From Tyto alba (taxonomy: Eukaryota; Chordata; Aves; Strigiformes; Tytonidae): 64,000 bases of DNA. The notes beneath the pieces are model-generated. The model was not told the DNA's origin and searched no databases. It was given only the letters and a program-made list of their open reading frames with translations. Made by a program: the position numbers and the translations under genes. Positions 1 through 12,400 of the stretch are shown here, in pieces. The stretch lies in contig NW_024881329.1 of the NCBI RefSeq assembly GCF_018691265.1, positions 930,001 through 994,000 of the forward strand, read 5' to 3'. Position 1 is the stretch's first letter; each line of letters begins with the position of its first letter.

Positions 1-75
1 AGACAAGACCAGAGAGGGGGCCAGGACTCCTGGGTTCACAGTCCTGTACCTTAACCACCAAGTCACCTTTCAGCA
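1..75. repeat. Possible tRNA-derived ancient SINE fragment
   Basis: CCAGGACTCCTGGGTTCACAG followed by CTTAACCACCAAGTCACC resembles the head of ancient amniote tRNA-like SINEs. It is cut by the window edge. Weak support. Confidence 0.3.
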
Positions 76-869
76 CAGAGATGAGCTGTTCCAAGAGCCC
101 ACGTTGCCATCAGATGGGTACCTTGGGCAGGTCGTGCATTAAGACAGAGAGCACAGAAAGACTATTCCCTCTGTAGGCATTCAGGCCATTCTGCGTCACA
201 CACAAGCTGCAAATCCATATTCCAGCAGAAAGAAGTTGATAATAAAGTTTTGCTTTTACTGAACCAGTCATTAAACAGTGCTGGTCTCACACTATAGAGA
301 GACCGAGAAATAGGTGGAAAGATACAGAATAAAACTGATCATCTTGAAGCATTTTCCTCTGGATATCTGTAATTATAAACCAAACATCATCAGGTTCCCT
401 CTCTCCCTGCAGTAAATAATTAACTGCAAAAGAATATTCCTCTCGGCTCCACCCTCCCCAATCAATTTTGCTTCGCAATAACGCGTTGCCTGGACTGCTC
501 GCTGTGTCAGCGCACCCGAGTGTTACCCAAAATATTTCACAAGACAAAGAGGAGCCGTGTAACTGTTAACTTCAGTACAGCAGAGACCTTTCCTTACCGG
601 TACAAGAAGGCACCATCACCATCACGTAACTCCCAGTACTTAACGCAGACAGCTATGACATACACAGCTTAGCTCATTCACTGCAGCAACATCACTGCAA
701 CCATCTGCGGAGGCGAATCGCGCACTCCGAGCACTCCCATCTCACTCCTCTAGACTGCCTGAGCTTTACTGCCGAGGCATAGCAAATTTCCTTCCCGGAA
801 ACACAAAGTTTTCTATTCCTTTCATTGTTTTTGAGAATATCTCCCCCACAGATTTCAACCAGGGGGAAG

Positions 870-906
870 AAAAAAAAACCAAACCAAACCAAACCAAACA
901 AAAAAA
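870..906. repeat. A-rich (AAACC)n simple repeat
   Basis: An A run followed by about five AAACC units between 876 and 899. Confidence 0.9.
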
Positions 907-3055
907 CCCCCACAAGTCGTCTTCTTCTCCGTAACAGCATTCTCATTTTTAAGAGACTTTAATCTTTGAATACTAGATCTAAGTTGAATATTGTGACTGC
1001 TCAGTCATGCACAGTAACCTGTTCACCTCTTGCTACTTACCCTCATCAACCTGACACTCACACAGACTCCGAAAGTAATAGGTAAGCCAGAAAGCCTTCA
1101 GAGCACTCATTCTTTTCGCCCTACTGAAAGGCACCTCCTGGACATAACCCCAGAGGAGGAGGAAGGATGATGCCAGGAGCAAAGCAGGACTGGCCAGCAG
1201 GAAGACTGGGCTTGCTGGGGGCCCAGATGGAAGCAGGTTGAGTACAAATACACAACCAGTGAACAACACAAGGGGTGGCATTCGATCCTAGTGGTTTTCT
1301 TAGGATACAAAGTCAAACCCACTTTAAAAAAAAAGCAGGAGAGCACAAGCAAAAATGAGAGCTGGGAAATACATCCAGAATTACAGGAGCACCCTTCTGC
1401 AGCAGTCAGAAAACCCAGGGAGAGGCAGAGAAGCATTACCACCAAGCAAACATCTTCATACTCACACAGAGTTTGGGTTTAGATTTACGTTTTTACGGGT
1501 TTAAACACATACCAGGTTTTGTTGAGCTGGCTATGAAGTGTTCAACAAAAATCTCCATCGGGAAGGTGGAGAAAAAGAGGACAATTGGCTAATTTAGTCT
1601 CAAAAAGTGTGGAAAGAGGGGTTGAAGAAAGAGGCAGAAGAAAGAATGAAAGGAAAACCGTAAGACAAGAGACAAAAAATAATACAGGGAAAAGAAAAAT
1701 TAAATGAAACAGATGCCGAGGACAGTTTAGGAAAAGATAAGCCATGAAAAAGTGGAATGAAAACTGGAAGGGAAAGATAAGAGAAAGAGGAACATGCTAA
1801 GGCAGAGCAGTTGAACGGCAGTGGGCAAATAGATCATTTGTTTAATCTCATCTGTATTTGTCAAATAATTTATTTGATTAATACTTTTTTGTGGTCTTCA
1901 ACCATTTATAGAGCTGATCAAATATCATTTCATAAATATATTACTAGATTAATATAGGTAAAAATTCAAATACATTCAACATTTTTAGCTGCTGCTTAAT
2001 AAGCTCTGGTTGTAAGTTCACACTTCAACAATGTTAAAATAGAAACCTGATAATAAATTACAATTAGATAAGGCTGCTTGGAGCACAATCATTTTGCCTT
2101 TTCTAGACCGACAAAAAGTACAGCAGTATAACACATCCTAAAAGACAGGACACGAGACAATTCTACCTCTTCCCTTCATCACCCTCCCACAAGGAACCTC
2201 CTCTCTACAAGCGGTACTTTTTGTTGTGAGTTTTATTTTGTTGACTATTTCTCCCTTATTCAACTTTTAAGTTTTTTACCCCAAGAAAACGTGGAGAGCT
2301 GCAAGGGCAGCCTAGCAGGAAGGTAAATTTGGGGTGCACCAGCAGCAGGAGGGGTAGTGGTGGGTGCCGCCTCCAGCCTGGAAGCAAACGTTTCAGCTTG
2401 TGAGCTGAGCTTTGCTCCTCTTAAAGGGAAGGGAAGTTAGGTGAAAGATGGTCACACAGACAAGGATGCCTCAGGGCCTCTACTCTCCCAGGGAAAAGCT
2501 TCCCAAGTACCAGCAGCCTTTTCCAAACCTCCCTAGGAGAACTGGGGGAAAAAAAAAAAAGGGGGCAATCAGCAATTTTTCAGCGTGGTTTTTTTTTCCC
2601 TCTCTGGCCCAACACAATAGCAAGGGAGTCCCCCTTGAGAATCCTCAGACCACAGAGTGAAAGCCACCAAGGCAGACCAGACCATCTCCAGGCACGTGGT
2701 GGCAGGTCTGCCAGGGAGCCCTGGGAAGCAGCGCCGGGGCCGATGAGCAAGCCGTGGCCATCGCTTTCCAGGCCAACATCAGAGAAACCTGGGGCTACTC
2801 CCACCACTGCTGTACCTCCAGCACTGACAGCAGCCAAGAACCAAACTCACCACAGGAGAGAACCACACCAAGGGTTAACTCCTGGGGGCCAGAAAAGCAT
2901 CCCTTGGGTCATAAGTCATGTTTAAATATTGCAGCGATATCCCAAACTGAGATAATTATTGCCAATTACAAGATCACTTTTATGTAAACATGGAGGGTAT
3001 TGCCATGCATATTTCATCTCCTCTTAATTATAAGAAAGAAGAGGTTCACTGAGGC

Positions 3056-3073
3056 AAAAAAAAAAAAAAAAAG
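3056..3073. repeat. Poly-A tract (18)
   Basis: Uninterrupted A homopolymer. Confidence 0.9.
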
Positions 3074-3634
3074 ACATGCTGACAAGCTCCCACCCCAAAG
3101 CAGACTTTTCTGAAGTGATAACGCCCATCAGCCTCCAGACCCACCAAGGAGACTGAAAAGGGAAATCAATCAGCATCAGCCTCCCCGGTGCTGAAATGAA
3201 GCAGTTGGCATGTTATTAATCACATAGGGAAAATGTTTGACGAGGAAAAGGACAGGCCCAGACACACAGAGGGGGGACTCACATGGATTCAAAGTCATGG
3301 CTGCGTTATAAACACTTGGGAAAAAAAATCACACAAATCACCAGCTGCAAAAATCAAAATGCTTTGGAGCTCTGCAAGCATAAACACATTAGCAATTCTG
3401 ACCAGGAGAAACCAACATCTACCATGCAACCCTCTAGCAACTCTTTAGTGGAACTCGCACAAAGCCTCATGTGCTCTCCTCCGTTCAAAACCAGTCCCTG
3501 CTCCAACCCACGCAACCTGCCTGTGCCAACCAGACTGGGTTATGTAGCAACAAAGCATCACCAGGAGTCTGCACCCCTTCTGCATCTTGGAGACCTACCT
3601 AGGAGCAACTTTGCACGGCGCAGGCTAGAGAGCC

Positions 3635-3695
3635 ATGACTCAGGTCACTGAGATAGTCAATGGCTTGACTCGGGTCAAGGATTGACTTGGGTCAG
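3635..3695 (+). repeat. Three spaced TTGACTCGGGTCA-like units
   Basis: Units lie at 3,635-3,648 (ATGACTCAGGTCAC), 3,665-3,678 (TTGACTCGGGTCAA) and 3,682-3,695 (TTGACTTGGGTCAG). Each holds a nuclear-receptor half-site (RGGTCA), and the first two also hold TGACTC, an AP-1-like core. They sit about 200 bp left of the CpG island. Confidence 0.6.
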
Positions 3696-4541
3696 GCCAT
3701 TCCTGCTGCCCCGTCCTCCTGCTTCCAGCTGTCCTAAGCATTTCTCCGGCCACTCCAGAGTTTGCCGGTCCTCTCCGATTTCTCACCGGCTTTGTCTCCA
3801 GGCGTGTTCCACTGACTGAGGCAATTAAAACGCACCCTCAGCCAGGACTCGTAAGGGCCGAGCGAGCCACCAGACGCACCTGCTCTCCACTTGGGCCAAG
3901 GGGGGTTGGTTGCCCCCCCGGACCCCGCGCCGGCCTGGCGTGGCTGGCAGGGCGCAAGGCACCCGCAGAGCCCCCGTGGCGAGCGTCCCTGGGAGGAAGG
4001 GAGGTGCCGCCAGCTCCGCAGAGCCACACGCACACGCAGCAGCGGGGGGGGGGGAACCTCGCTCACCCACGCACGTACCTGCGCACCCCTCGCCCCGCAA
4101 TGCCCTGAAACCCCTCTCTCCTTGGGGGGGATGCTCTGATGGGGGGGTGGCCGAAGCCCTGCGGGGCACCTGCTTCGGTAAAGGGGGGGTTCAGCGCTCC
4201 CCCCTTGGGAGCGTCATGAGGGCAGTGGGGGGCGGTGCAAGAGGATGAGGGAAAAGGGGGTGCAGAGGGCTGCGAACTGGGGGGGGGGAGGGGGCAAGGA
4301 AGAGGGGGCTGAGAGGGCTGCAGCTTGGGGACGTGGCGGGGAGCGGGATAGCGAGGGGGGGAAGGAAAAGGGGGATGCAGCTTGGGGGGGGGGGGGAGGG
4401 CAGGAGTGCAAAGTGGGTGCAGGGGAAGAGGGGATGGAGGAAAAAAGGGGTGCAGAGGCCGTGGCTCGGGGGTACCCCACTCACCCCCCCCCCCCACTCC
4501 CCGGAGCCGGGGGCGGCCGGCAGCGCCCAGGCAGCAGAGTC

Positions 4542-4562
4542 ATGGCGCGGCCGGGCGAGCAG
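4542..4562 (+). other. Candidate + strand micro-exon end with ATG
   Basis: Seven codons starting ATGGCGCGG (G at -3 and +4) run to CAG|gtgggtc at 4,562/4,563. The start context and donor are both reasonable, so a rightward transcript could begin in this island. No partner exon is identifiable, and chance in GC-rich DNA is a real alternative. Confidence 0.2.
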
Positions 4563-4763
4563 GTGGGTCCGCGCCGCCGCCCCCCAACAGCGCCGGGCCC
4601 CCCCCCCCGCTCCTCCCCCGGGGTGCGGCGGCGGGGGGGGAGGGGGGGGCACCCCCAGCGCTCCAGGGGTCCGAACTTCCCATGGGGTGCGGCCACCCCG
4701 CTAACAGGTGGCGGCGGCGTTACCGGCCCGATCCCGCCAAACCGATGGGTCCTTCCCCCCCCT

Positions 4764-4783
4764 CCCCCCCCCCCCCCCCCCCC
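4764..4783. repeat. Poly-C tract (20 C) in CpG island
   Basis: Twenty consecutive C bases (G on the other strand), with further C or G runs of 8-13 at about 4,037-4,047, 4,279-4,287, 4,386-4,396, 4,486-4,495, 4,967-4,975 and 5,153-5,164. Such tracts can form G-quadruplexes and are prone to length error in assemblies. Confidence 0.9.
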
Positions 4784-4789
4784 GGGTGT

Positions 4790-4800
4790 TCACTCACCGG
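4790..4800 (-). other. Consensus - strand splice donor in CpG island
   Basis: The - strand reads CCG|GTGAGTG with the exon ending at 4,798. It is nearly a perfect vertebrate donor and would end a first exon transcribed leftward from the island. It is the best candidate for the HRAS exon 1 boundary. A second possible - strand donor, GCAG|GTACGTG, lies near 4,078. Confidence 0.45.
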
Positions 4801-5099
4801 ATCGTCCACCCCGCCAGGCGGGATGCGCGTCCTGGAAGAGCGGGGCGCGGAAGTTTAAAGCGGGAATAATGAAATTATTTGCGGTTTTTTTTCTTCCAGC
4901 GGAGGAAAAACCAAACGAGACGAGGCGCCCCCCAAGGCGGGCGCAACCGCCCGCCTGCCCGCCCCCCCCCCCCGCCGCCACCGTCCCGCTCCTCCCGGCC
5001 CGGCCCCGCCGGGGGCTTCAGCCGCGCGTCGGCCCCGCGGCGAGGTGAAGTTTCCACGGCGGAGGCGGAGGCACCCCCGGCGCGCCGCGCCCGCCCCGC

Positions 5100-5104
5100 A
5101 TTGG
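5100..5104 (-). promoter_or_regulatory. CCAAT box on - strand
   Basis: ATTGG on the + strand reads CCAAT on the - strand, within the CpG island and about 300 bp upstream of the - strand donor at 4,797. The position suits NF-Y binding at a TATA-less - strand promoter with a start near 5.03 kb. A single pentamer is weak evidence. Confidence 0.3.
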
Positions 5105-5870
5105 CACCGGGGCCGGGGCGCTCCGCCGCCGCCGCCCGGACAATGCGCGCGCGGGGGGGGGGGGGCGGGCGGGCGGGGGGGGGAGCGGCGCGGGAGCGCG
5201 CCCCACCGGCGGCCGCCGCACACGCCCGAGGCCCGCGCCCCGCCCACCCGCCGCTGATAGGCGGCCCCCGCCGCCACCGCCCTCTGGGTGGGCCGCGCCG
5301 CCTGTCAATCAGGCGCCCCCGCCTGCCGCGGCCTGGAGGTCCCCGGGGCGGCGGCAGCGGCGGGAGGTTGGGGGGAGGGCGCCGGGCCGCCTCCTCCTCA
5401 CAGCGTGTGGCCTCCGCGCCCCGCCGAGCTGCCGCCGCCATCCCGTCCCCACCACCACCCCCCCACCACCACCACCCCACCGCGCCTCGGGGCCCTGCCT
5501 CTGCTTCCCGCCCCGCCACGGCTGCGCGCCCCGGGCTGAAGGGGAAGGCCCGGCGGGCGCCCGCCCTGCCCCGCGCCTCAGGGGTGCTCTGCCCGCGGGG
5601 GCGCCGCGGCTCTCCCCGGTGGAACGGGCACGGCCCGCCGGGTGACGCCGCAGGGAGAAGCCCTCGCCCGGCCGGCGAGGCCCAGCGCGGCGCCCCGCAG
5701 GTCCTGCCCGCGGCCGGGCCGCCGCTCCCCGCGGGGGCCGGTCAGGGCGGCGGAGAGCCCGGGCTGCCGAAGCGTCGCGGCGGTGATCACCGGGCACGGT
5801 CCCCGACTGGGAACCTGTAGGCTGAACCAGGCTCACACCGTGCTTTTATCCAGCGCCTGGAAACGCCGGG

Positions 5871-5905
5871 AAAAAAAAAAAAAAAAAAAAAACAAAAAAA
5901 AAAAA
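5871..5905. repeat. Poly-A tract at the CpG island edge
   Basis: Twenty-two A, one C, then twelve A, immediately right of the island. No polyadenylation signal or retrocopy precedes it. Confidence 0.9.
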
Positions 5906-8362
5906 CAGACGGCTCCAAATGCTTCAGGAGCGATTTAGGCCACAAAAGACACCTGGATTGGCTCTGTGTCCAGTTAGGCTTGGCAGCGCAGATGCACCGT
6001 GCCCGAACAGAGTGACTCCAATTGCAGGCAAAGGTCTGAGCGTGGCTCGAGGCTCTGTCTGATCCTATTTGGGTGCCACAAGCAGCACCGCTAAATTGGA
6101 TCTAGGAAGCCTTGATGGACTCGAGCTTCGTTCAGTGAAGTCAGGGCTGTCAGGGCATCACTTCCCATCCTGCCACAGTACACCCGTGATACTAGACACT
6201 TTCTACTATGAGGCACCGTGATTCCACTGTTACTTCGGAAAGTGGCTTGCATAATCACCTTGTTACCCAGGAGCACGCAGAAGAGATCAAGCTTTGATGC
6301 AGAATATGGCGCTGAACAAAGTATGCGTTCCTGGCGCTGGAAAAGCACTGTTCACTCTGACATACGTTTCGAGCACACTGCCACAATCTATTGTTTCCAT
6401 TAGAAAAGTATCTAGTAATCTGAAAATGGATCTAGAAACCATTGTTCTAGATACTACGCTTGACACATAATAAAAAGAAAGCTCATGCCCTGCAGAGGTT
6501 ATAGCGATAGTAGATTAAGCAAGTTCTAAGGATACCCGTTGAGAGAGTTGGGCAGGTTTTTTCAGGTCTCATAGACATGTTGCACCAGCACAAACAAACC
6601 TGCCAGAGCACTTTCTAAAAGCCAGCACGCAAACAGACGGGTCCAAACAAAAAAGCTGAAGCTTTAACCTACCTTGAAACTCTGCCTGCTTCTAACAAGC
6701 CCTCCTGATCCTGAACGACCTCTCGGTTCTCCACGGAAGCAAGGACCGCAGCTCGCAGAAACACAGCATCTCTCCTGGGCAAGCCAACAGCGGGAGCAGC
6801 CGCACACACGAGGGTGATGGGTTTCTTCACAGGCAGACACACGTACGCACGGCACACCGCCTCTCCGCGCTACCTGTCTCGTCTTGTTTTAGCCGTTTCT
6901 GGCGAGCAGGCAGGGTACTGGAGCATGCAGAAATCTTGCTTTTTGAAGCGTCCTGAAAGCGGGCTCATATTTTTTCAGTACCTAGGTGGCCCAGAACTTA
7001 CCAGGGAGCACGAAGACAAATAGGTGGTGAAATAGGCACAGCTATGGATGAACCTCAGTTTCATGCTTCTTGGGCTTCTCAGCGACCTGCAAGAGCCAAG
7101 AAACACCAAAAGATGGGACCGAAACTGCCTCTTTCTTGCTCATTCTTCAGTGCCAGATCACATCAGGATATAAGATATCTGAGGACTACCTATTGTTTGC
7201 AGACTGCTGGAAGACAGAGGCATAATCACCTATTGGTGAGTCATAACCACACAATCAGACAGGGGTGATGACACAAACTTGTGAGGACACAGAGAGCGAT
7301 AGAACTTAAAGATATCTTCACCCCCCTTTCTATTTTTGTATTAAAAAAGCAAAATAATGGGATAAGAGCCTCTGTTGTTGCAGAGCAGCATAGCTCCATT
7401 CCTTCTGGTAAAGCTGGAGAGATTTACACGTGCTGAGGTTATAGCCCGTTCTGTTTGTAAAAAGTCATTCTGCCTGTTCAGATTCTTACTTCTTTTCTGT
7501 AAACTTGAATTTAATTCTAGGAAAATGTCTCACCTGTCTCAGGGCTCTGGAAGATAGAACCCTTTTTTTTAATCATGGGACGTGCAGTGTCACAGCAAGA
7601 GCAGTGCAAATGCCACCACAAGAAGGTACTTAAGTCTCCTAACTAGCTACTCTGCTAACATCCCACAATCTCTCCAGCTGGACTAGCAACAAACTCCTCC
7701 AGCTACCTACCAGGCATCAGTGCAGCTCTAACAGCAAACCTCAAGGCAAGCAAAGAGAAATGCTCAGCTCTCTAGAAATCCTGCAGTGCTGCTAACTACT
7801 GCAAGCCTTGCTTGAGAGGAAAGGAAGGCTAGTCAAATACTGGGCCCACTGGCATGCAGAGCAGTAAAAAGGAAATGGGAAGAAGATCCTTTCTGCCACA
7901 ATAATACTGCCAAACAAAATCTGCAGCGAGGTTGAAAAGCTGTTCCATCATTCCCATCCCTTCAGTTTTTCCCAATTGGCTTCACCAAACTGTATGTAGC
8001 TTGCAGGTGGGAGGCCGTAACTCATGGACATGCTTATCCCATCATGACTTTTTGTAACAGCACTCTAAATTCAGTCTGGGAAGGTACATCACTCGTTTTC
8101 AAAGGTGCTGTCACCCCAAAAAATAACTCCTTGATATTGTCATTCCCTCTTTAACCACTGTAAGAGGGAAGTCATAGTCAAGGCATGAGCTTAGCTCTCC
8201 ACTGTGTGACATACAAACTTATGCCAAGAGTTTAGTTAGCAACTGAACTTGCTTATCAGCTGTAGATCAAGGCTATCCCTGACATTTCTGAAACCTTAAT
8301 TTTTTCAGAGTAGTAGAAACACCCAGGGTACAGCTAAGTTGAACTATTCTTTCTTTCCCCCT

Positions 8363-8425
8363 AAAAAAAAAAAAAAAAGAACAACAAAACAAAACAAAAC
8401 AAAAAAAAAAAAGAAAACAAAAGAA
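8363..8425. repeat. A-rich (AAAAC)n repeat
   Basis: Sixteen A, then several AAAAC units, then further A runs. Confidence 0.9.
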
Positions 8426-9458
8426 CATGAAAATTTCTTCTTGTGATCATCAAAATCATCAGCAAAGTAACAGCTTCCAAAGGATACGTACTTGAATACA
8501 TCCAGATATACATCATATATTTTTGATATACTGAAGGGTGTATCAATTCTCAGCAGACACAGAGGGAAGAGTAGTGATGTCAGTTGCTTTTGTTGTTTTG
8601 AGTCTCCTGTTGCTTTGCCACATCTACAAGTTCACCTGACTTTTAATTATGCAGATTGCTTTCCTGGTTCTTTTCATGGCTTTTGAGCTCTCCCTGCACT
8701 CATCTGGTCCGTTTTCCTGGATGCATAGTTTTTCTGTGTAACTGAAACTTTCATGAAGTATTTGGAAAGAAGACTGTATCACTGTCCTTTCAATAGCATT
8801 GTCTCTGAGAGCGTACTGAGAAAAGCATTTTGCTTCCCCACAGTACTGTATTCTTCATGATTTTTTAATTTATTCCTCCTGCAGATACACCAGACTCAAG
8901 AAAACTGCAAGTACTTTTCCCATTCTGGGATGTTTTTCTTGCTTGTCTCCCCCAGAGCTTAGAAGATGAGTAGTGTCATGGCAGAAAGCAAACCAATATG
9001 CTTCTAAAATTTTGAGTTTTCTAGAGAACACAAATTGTTTCCTCTTAGTATCTGACAACGTAACACAACTTGCCATGGCAACCAGCTTATGAAACAGAAA
9101 AAAAGGTGCTTTGTTGCTATAGCAAGGAAAGAAGCTGACACCTTATCCTTCTTGTTCAGTGGTGGGCCATGCATCATCTAGGTAGCAGAACCTGTCAGTA
9201 GAAGTTTATGTTAGATTCGGTGTAAGTCAGCTGCCTCATGGGCCTATCTGATACTTGGATGAAAACTGAAGCACAGTCAGAAGGAAAGAAGGAAGTGTTC
9301 AGAAGAATTGAAACAAGGCTGGATTCTCAGAAATACAAGGCCAAATCCATTTCCGCAGCAAGCTGATGCAACTCTGCAGATGCCAGTAAGGGATGAACCC
9401 ATTTCTTCTGAAATTAATTTGGCTTCCATTCTCTGACAGTGTCCATTCTTTCCCCTCT

Positions 9459-9460
<2 letters not shown>

Positions 9461-9488
<28 letters not shown>
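9461..9488. repeat. Poly-T tract (28)
   Basis: Uninterrupted T homopolymer; it accounts for the poly-F and poly-K open frames around it. Confidence 0.9.
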
Positions 9489-9491
<3 letters not shown>

Positions 9492-12400
9492 TGCAATAAA
9501 TTTCTGCAAATCTGGGAGTATTTTGGAATTGCCTGGGACAGAGGATGGAATAGGATTGCAGAGTCTGTCTGCAAACCCCATTCTTTTTACAGGGATGCTT
9601 CGGGGAGGGGCAGACTCAGCGCTACATTGCTTGCTTGTGTTAGTGAGAGCATTTAGAAATGGCAGAGGGGGATTGGCTAAGGGCAGAGAGGGGAAACCCT
9701 CATAGTTATTGCCGTGGGAGGAAATCAAAACTGAGCTTTGTTAGCTCAGAGGAGGACAATTTTGAAAACTGTTACATGTGCAAGTCACAGAAGCCACTGG
9801 AACTACGCTGTGCTTAAGATAGGCTCATTTGTAAATCTGGAGTGGCTCTAGAGCATACACAAAATGTTTGCTTTACTCCTGAGCTGGAAAGGATGCCTTC
9901 TGCAGGATAGTCTGAGAAGTGAAGGAAAAACAAAGTTTTTTAATCCCTAGACTATTGATATGAGCTACAAGTAACACAGCTCTGACTGTGTGATGGAATT
10001 AAGTGCCTGCTCCCCCTTTCTATTTTAAAAACACGCTCTCCTAATTAAAGTTTAGGCTGTTGATGCAGTAGTATCAGGGTTGAGAACCAGTGGCCAGACT
10101 TCTGAGCTGCCTGGGGGTTTAGGTGAATTTAGAGGTAAAGTTACTGTGACTCATGGACAATCCTATTCTAGCTTCCTGGTGAGGCTGTAGAGAAAGTACT
10201 GCTAGATCACAGTAGCACAACTTGGAAAGCAGCCTTTGAGAGAAGCTCTTAATGTATCAGGTAAATCTATGCTGAGATGCAAGGCTAGAGATTACTCTCA
10301 ACAATGAATTGTTATACTGTGAGTGACTGACTATGAAAAAGACTATGAGGAAAGCTGAGTCTTCTGCACCACAAAAAAAACCATGAGCTAAATGAAAGTC
10401 GTCTCATAGAAACCATGCTAAAACTATTCAACACTATAATTTAACACAGTCTCCTAGAGACTGGAAAAATTCTGTGGGCTAATGCTTACTGCAGATTGCA
10501 CTGAGAGACCTAGCCACAAGAGACATCACAACTGTGAAATTCTGCAAGCATGTACCAGCATCCCAAGGGCCTGGGACTCTCAGAGATGCCTAAGACTTGG
10601 AAGCAGATGTCCAACCGAGAGACCCCACAGAGGAGAAAAGAAGACCACTCAGTCCTGGTTCAAAGGTTTCTTAAAAAGATGGACACTGAACCGGAGAGAT
10701 CTCCTGCAGTAATTAATTAGCAAAACAAAACCCTGAATTAATTAATCAACTCTCAATCAATCAACAATATCTTCTTCTATATCAACTCCAGAACATCACA
10801 TTGCTTCAGAAGACCCCACCAGTGAGTGGACCCAACCAGTGAGTGAGACCACTTTGTTTTTAACCCCCAAAATAATAGCTTGAAGTTTGGATTGAATTCT
10901 ACTAAATAGATTGCTTAGCCCTCTTTGAACCAAACATTTGAAACATTGCAGAAGATTCTGGGTGGGCAGAGCAAAATCATCAGTCCTGGAGAGTTATCTG
11001 ATCCAGTACAGGATCTTTCTCGTCATGGATTTCTTCTTCGAAATAGGCAAGGAAACCAAGCAGTGCCTTGCCAGGTGCCTGGCCCAAGCTCCATCAAAGC
11101 TGGAGAGAGAAAGGATTCCTGTTGACTGAAATTAATTCTGCTAACAGTTGGATTTGATAATTATGAACTGAAAATAGAAACTTTCAGAGACGAGATGCTC
11201 TGGAATCACAGAAGGGAAAGGCTTTGTAATCAGAGCTTGGAAATGGAAGGAGGTCTGTGTTCTACAGTTTAAAAATACAGACAACTGCCGATTCCTTTTT
11301 TCTATTAAAAAAGCCCCAACCCAAACATACACACACAAAAAGATGTAATTCAGAGACTGGTCAGTCCTGCTGAGTCAGCCTCCTTGTAGAGACACTGTAG
11401 GAATGAACAACGGCCGTATCTCCCCATACATGATATTCAGGAGTTAGTAACGTGAAGCCCTCACCTGAGTGGATGGTGGGATGTCTGGATTTCAGATTTT
11501 GCTGGGGGGGGGAAGGGGGAGATGAGATATAGGTTGGATCTCTGAGATTGTATTTACAAGCAGTGTCGCTTTCTACAAATGCCTGCTAGTTTCAGTCTGA
11601 TCTAAGGTCTGACACTCTACAGAAAGTGTCCCGTTTGTCCTGTGGGTGTTTGCTTAGGTCCCCAGCAAATGTTCTTTTCGACTTTTATTGCTTTTTCCCA
11701 GGAGCTATAGCTGACGTGGTGAGTTTAGAGCCTGTGTTACTTAGAAATTACACCGATTCCTTCATTAAGTGGCTCCTACCTGACCAAGAGTGGCTAGGGT
11801 TGGTAAGGTCCCATATTTCCTTCCACCCTCTGCTGAGCCTGCCAGCATAGATCAGCGAGGGTCACGTAAGGTAGGAGGTCTGGTAATGCAGAAATCTGCA
11901 CGTTGGGAACCACACTGACTTCCCTGGCAGTGGTTGGCTGGCATATGTACAGGAGCTTTTGTTAGCTGCCAGCTTGCATTGAACATCAGTCATTCCCTTG
12001 GAGCCTCAGATCACTGCACTCTCAGAGAGGTTTTTGCCTTTGTCTTCATACAGCAGTAACTCGGGTCTTTGCAAGTTGAAAGGCTTATTTTTGTTAACAA
12101 ACCCTCGTGATATTTAAGTCCCGTGTGATTTTCATTTTCAAACTCCACAGAAAAGTTTGAATGTTTTGCAGCTTGCACGCTACCAGTTTCTTTATGGGCC
12201 AGTTTGGATCACTTACCATGCTCTGGGTCATCTGTGTCACTTTTGCTGACAGGAGCCAGATTTCCAGGAGTGGAAACCAGATGAGTTGCTAAGGGATGTC
12301 TTGTGCTCTGTGTCATTTCTGCATTCACTGATGTGCAACAGATTTATCTGCGTAGTTCAAAGCCTCTCTGTACCCGATGAGTTTGTACTTAAATCTCAAA

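Larger units (their letters stand above)
76..3634. other. Non-coding DNA left of CpG island 1
   Basis: No exon is recognised on either strand. I looked specifically for the HRAS N-terminal coding exon (MTEYKLVVVGAGG) in reverse complement and did not find it. If the HRAS reading of the island is right, this is HRAS intron 1. It holds an (AAACC)n repeat and poly-A tracts; the open frames are short and unrecognised. Confidence 0.6.
3890..5830 (-). promoter_or_regulatory. Large CpG island, possible HRAS promoter and first exon
   Basis: Nearly 2 kb of extreme GC content with dense CpG, many GC boxes (around 5,160-5,180 and 5,235-5,245) and long C or G homopolymers. On the - strand there is a CCAAT box at 5,104-5,100 and a consensus splice donor at 4,798/4,797, giving room for a non-coding exon of roughly 230-300 nt. 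Mammalian HRAS lies head-to-head with LRRC56 and starts with a non-coding exon, so this island may be the HRAS promoter. No HRAS coding sequence is in the window, and the island could be bidirectional. The long open frames crossing it on both strands are compositional and are not genes. Confidence 0.6.

Noticed and set aside
1..3900. HRAS coding exons on the - strand
   Set aside because: I searched for the conserved Ras N-terminal P-loop region in reverse complement and did not find it; the coding part, if adjacent, is outside the window.
4245..5820. Open frames of 140-313 codons across CpG island 1 on both strands
   Set aside because: They are rich in P, R, G and A, overlap in almost every frame and cross homopolymers. 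This is the absence of stop codons in GC-rich DNA, not protein coding.
5830..5905. Poly-A tail of a processed pseudogene
   Set aside because: No polyadenylation signal, retrocopied coding sequence or target duplication is visible next to the tract.
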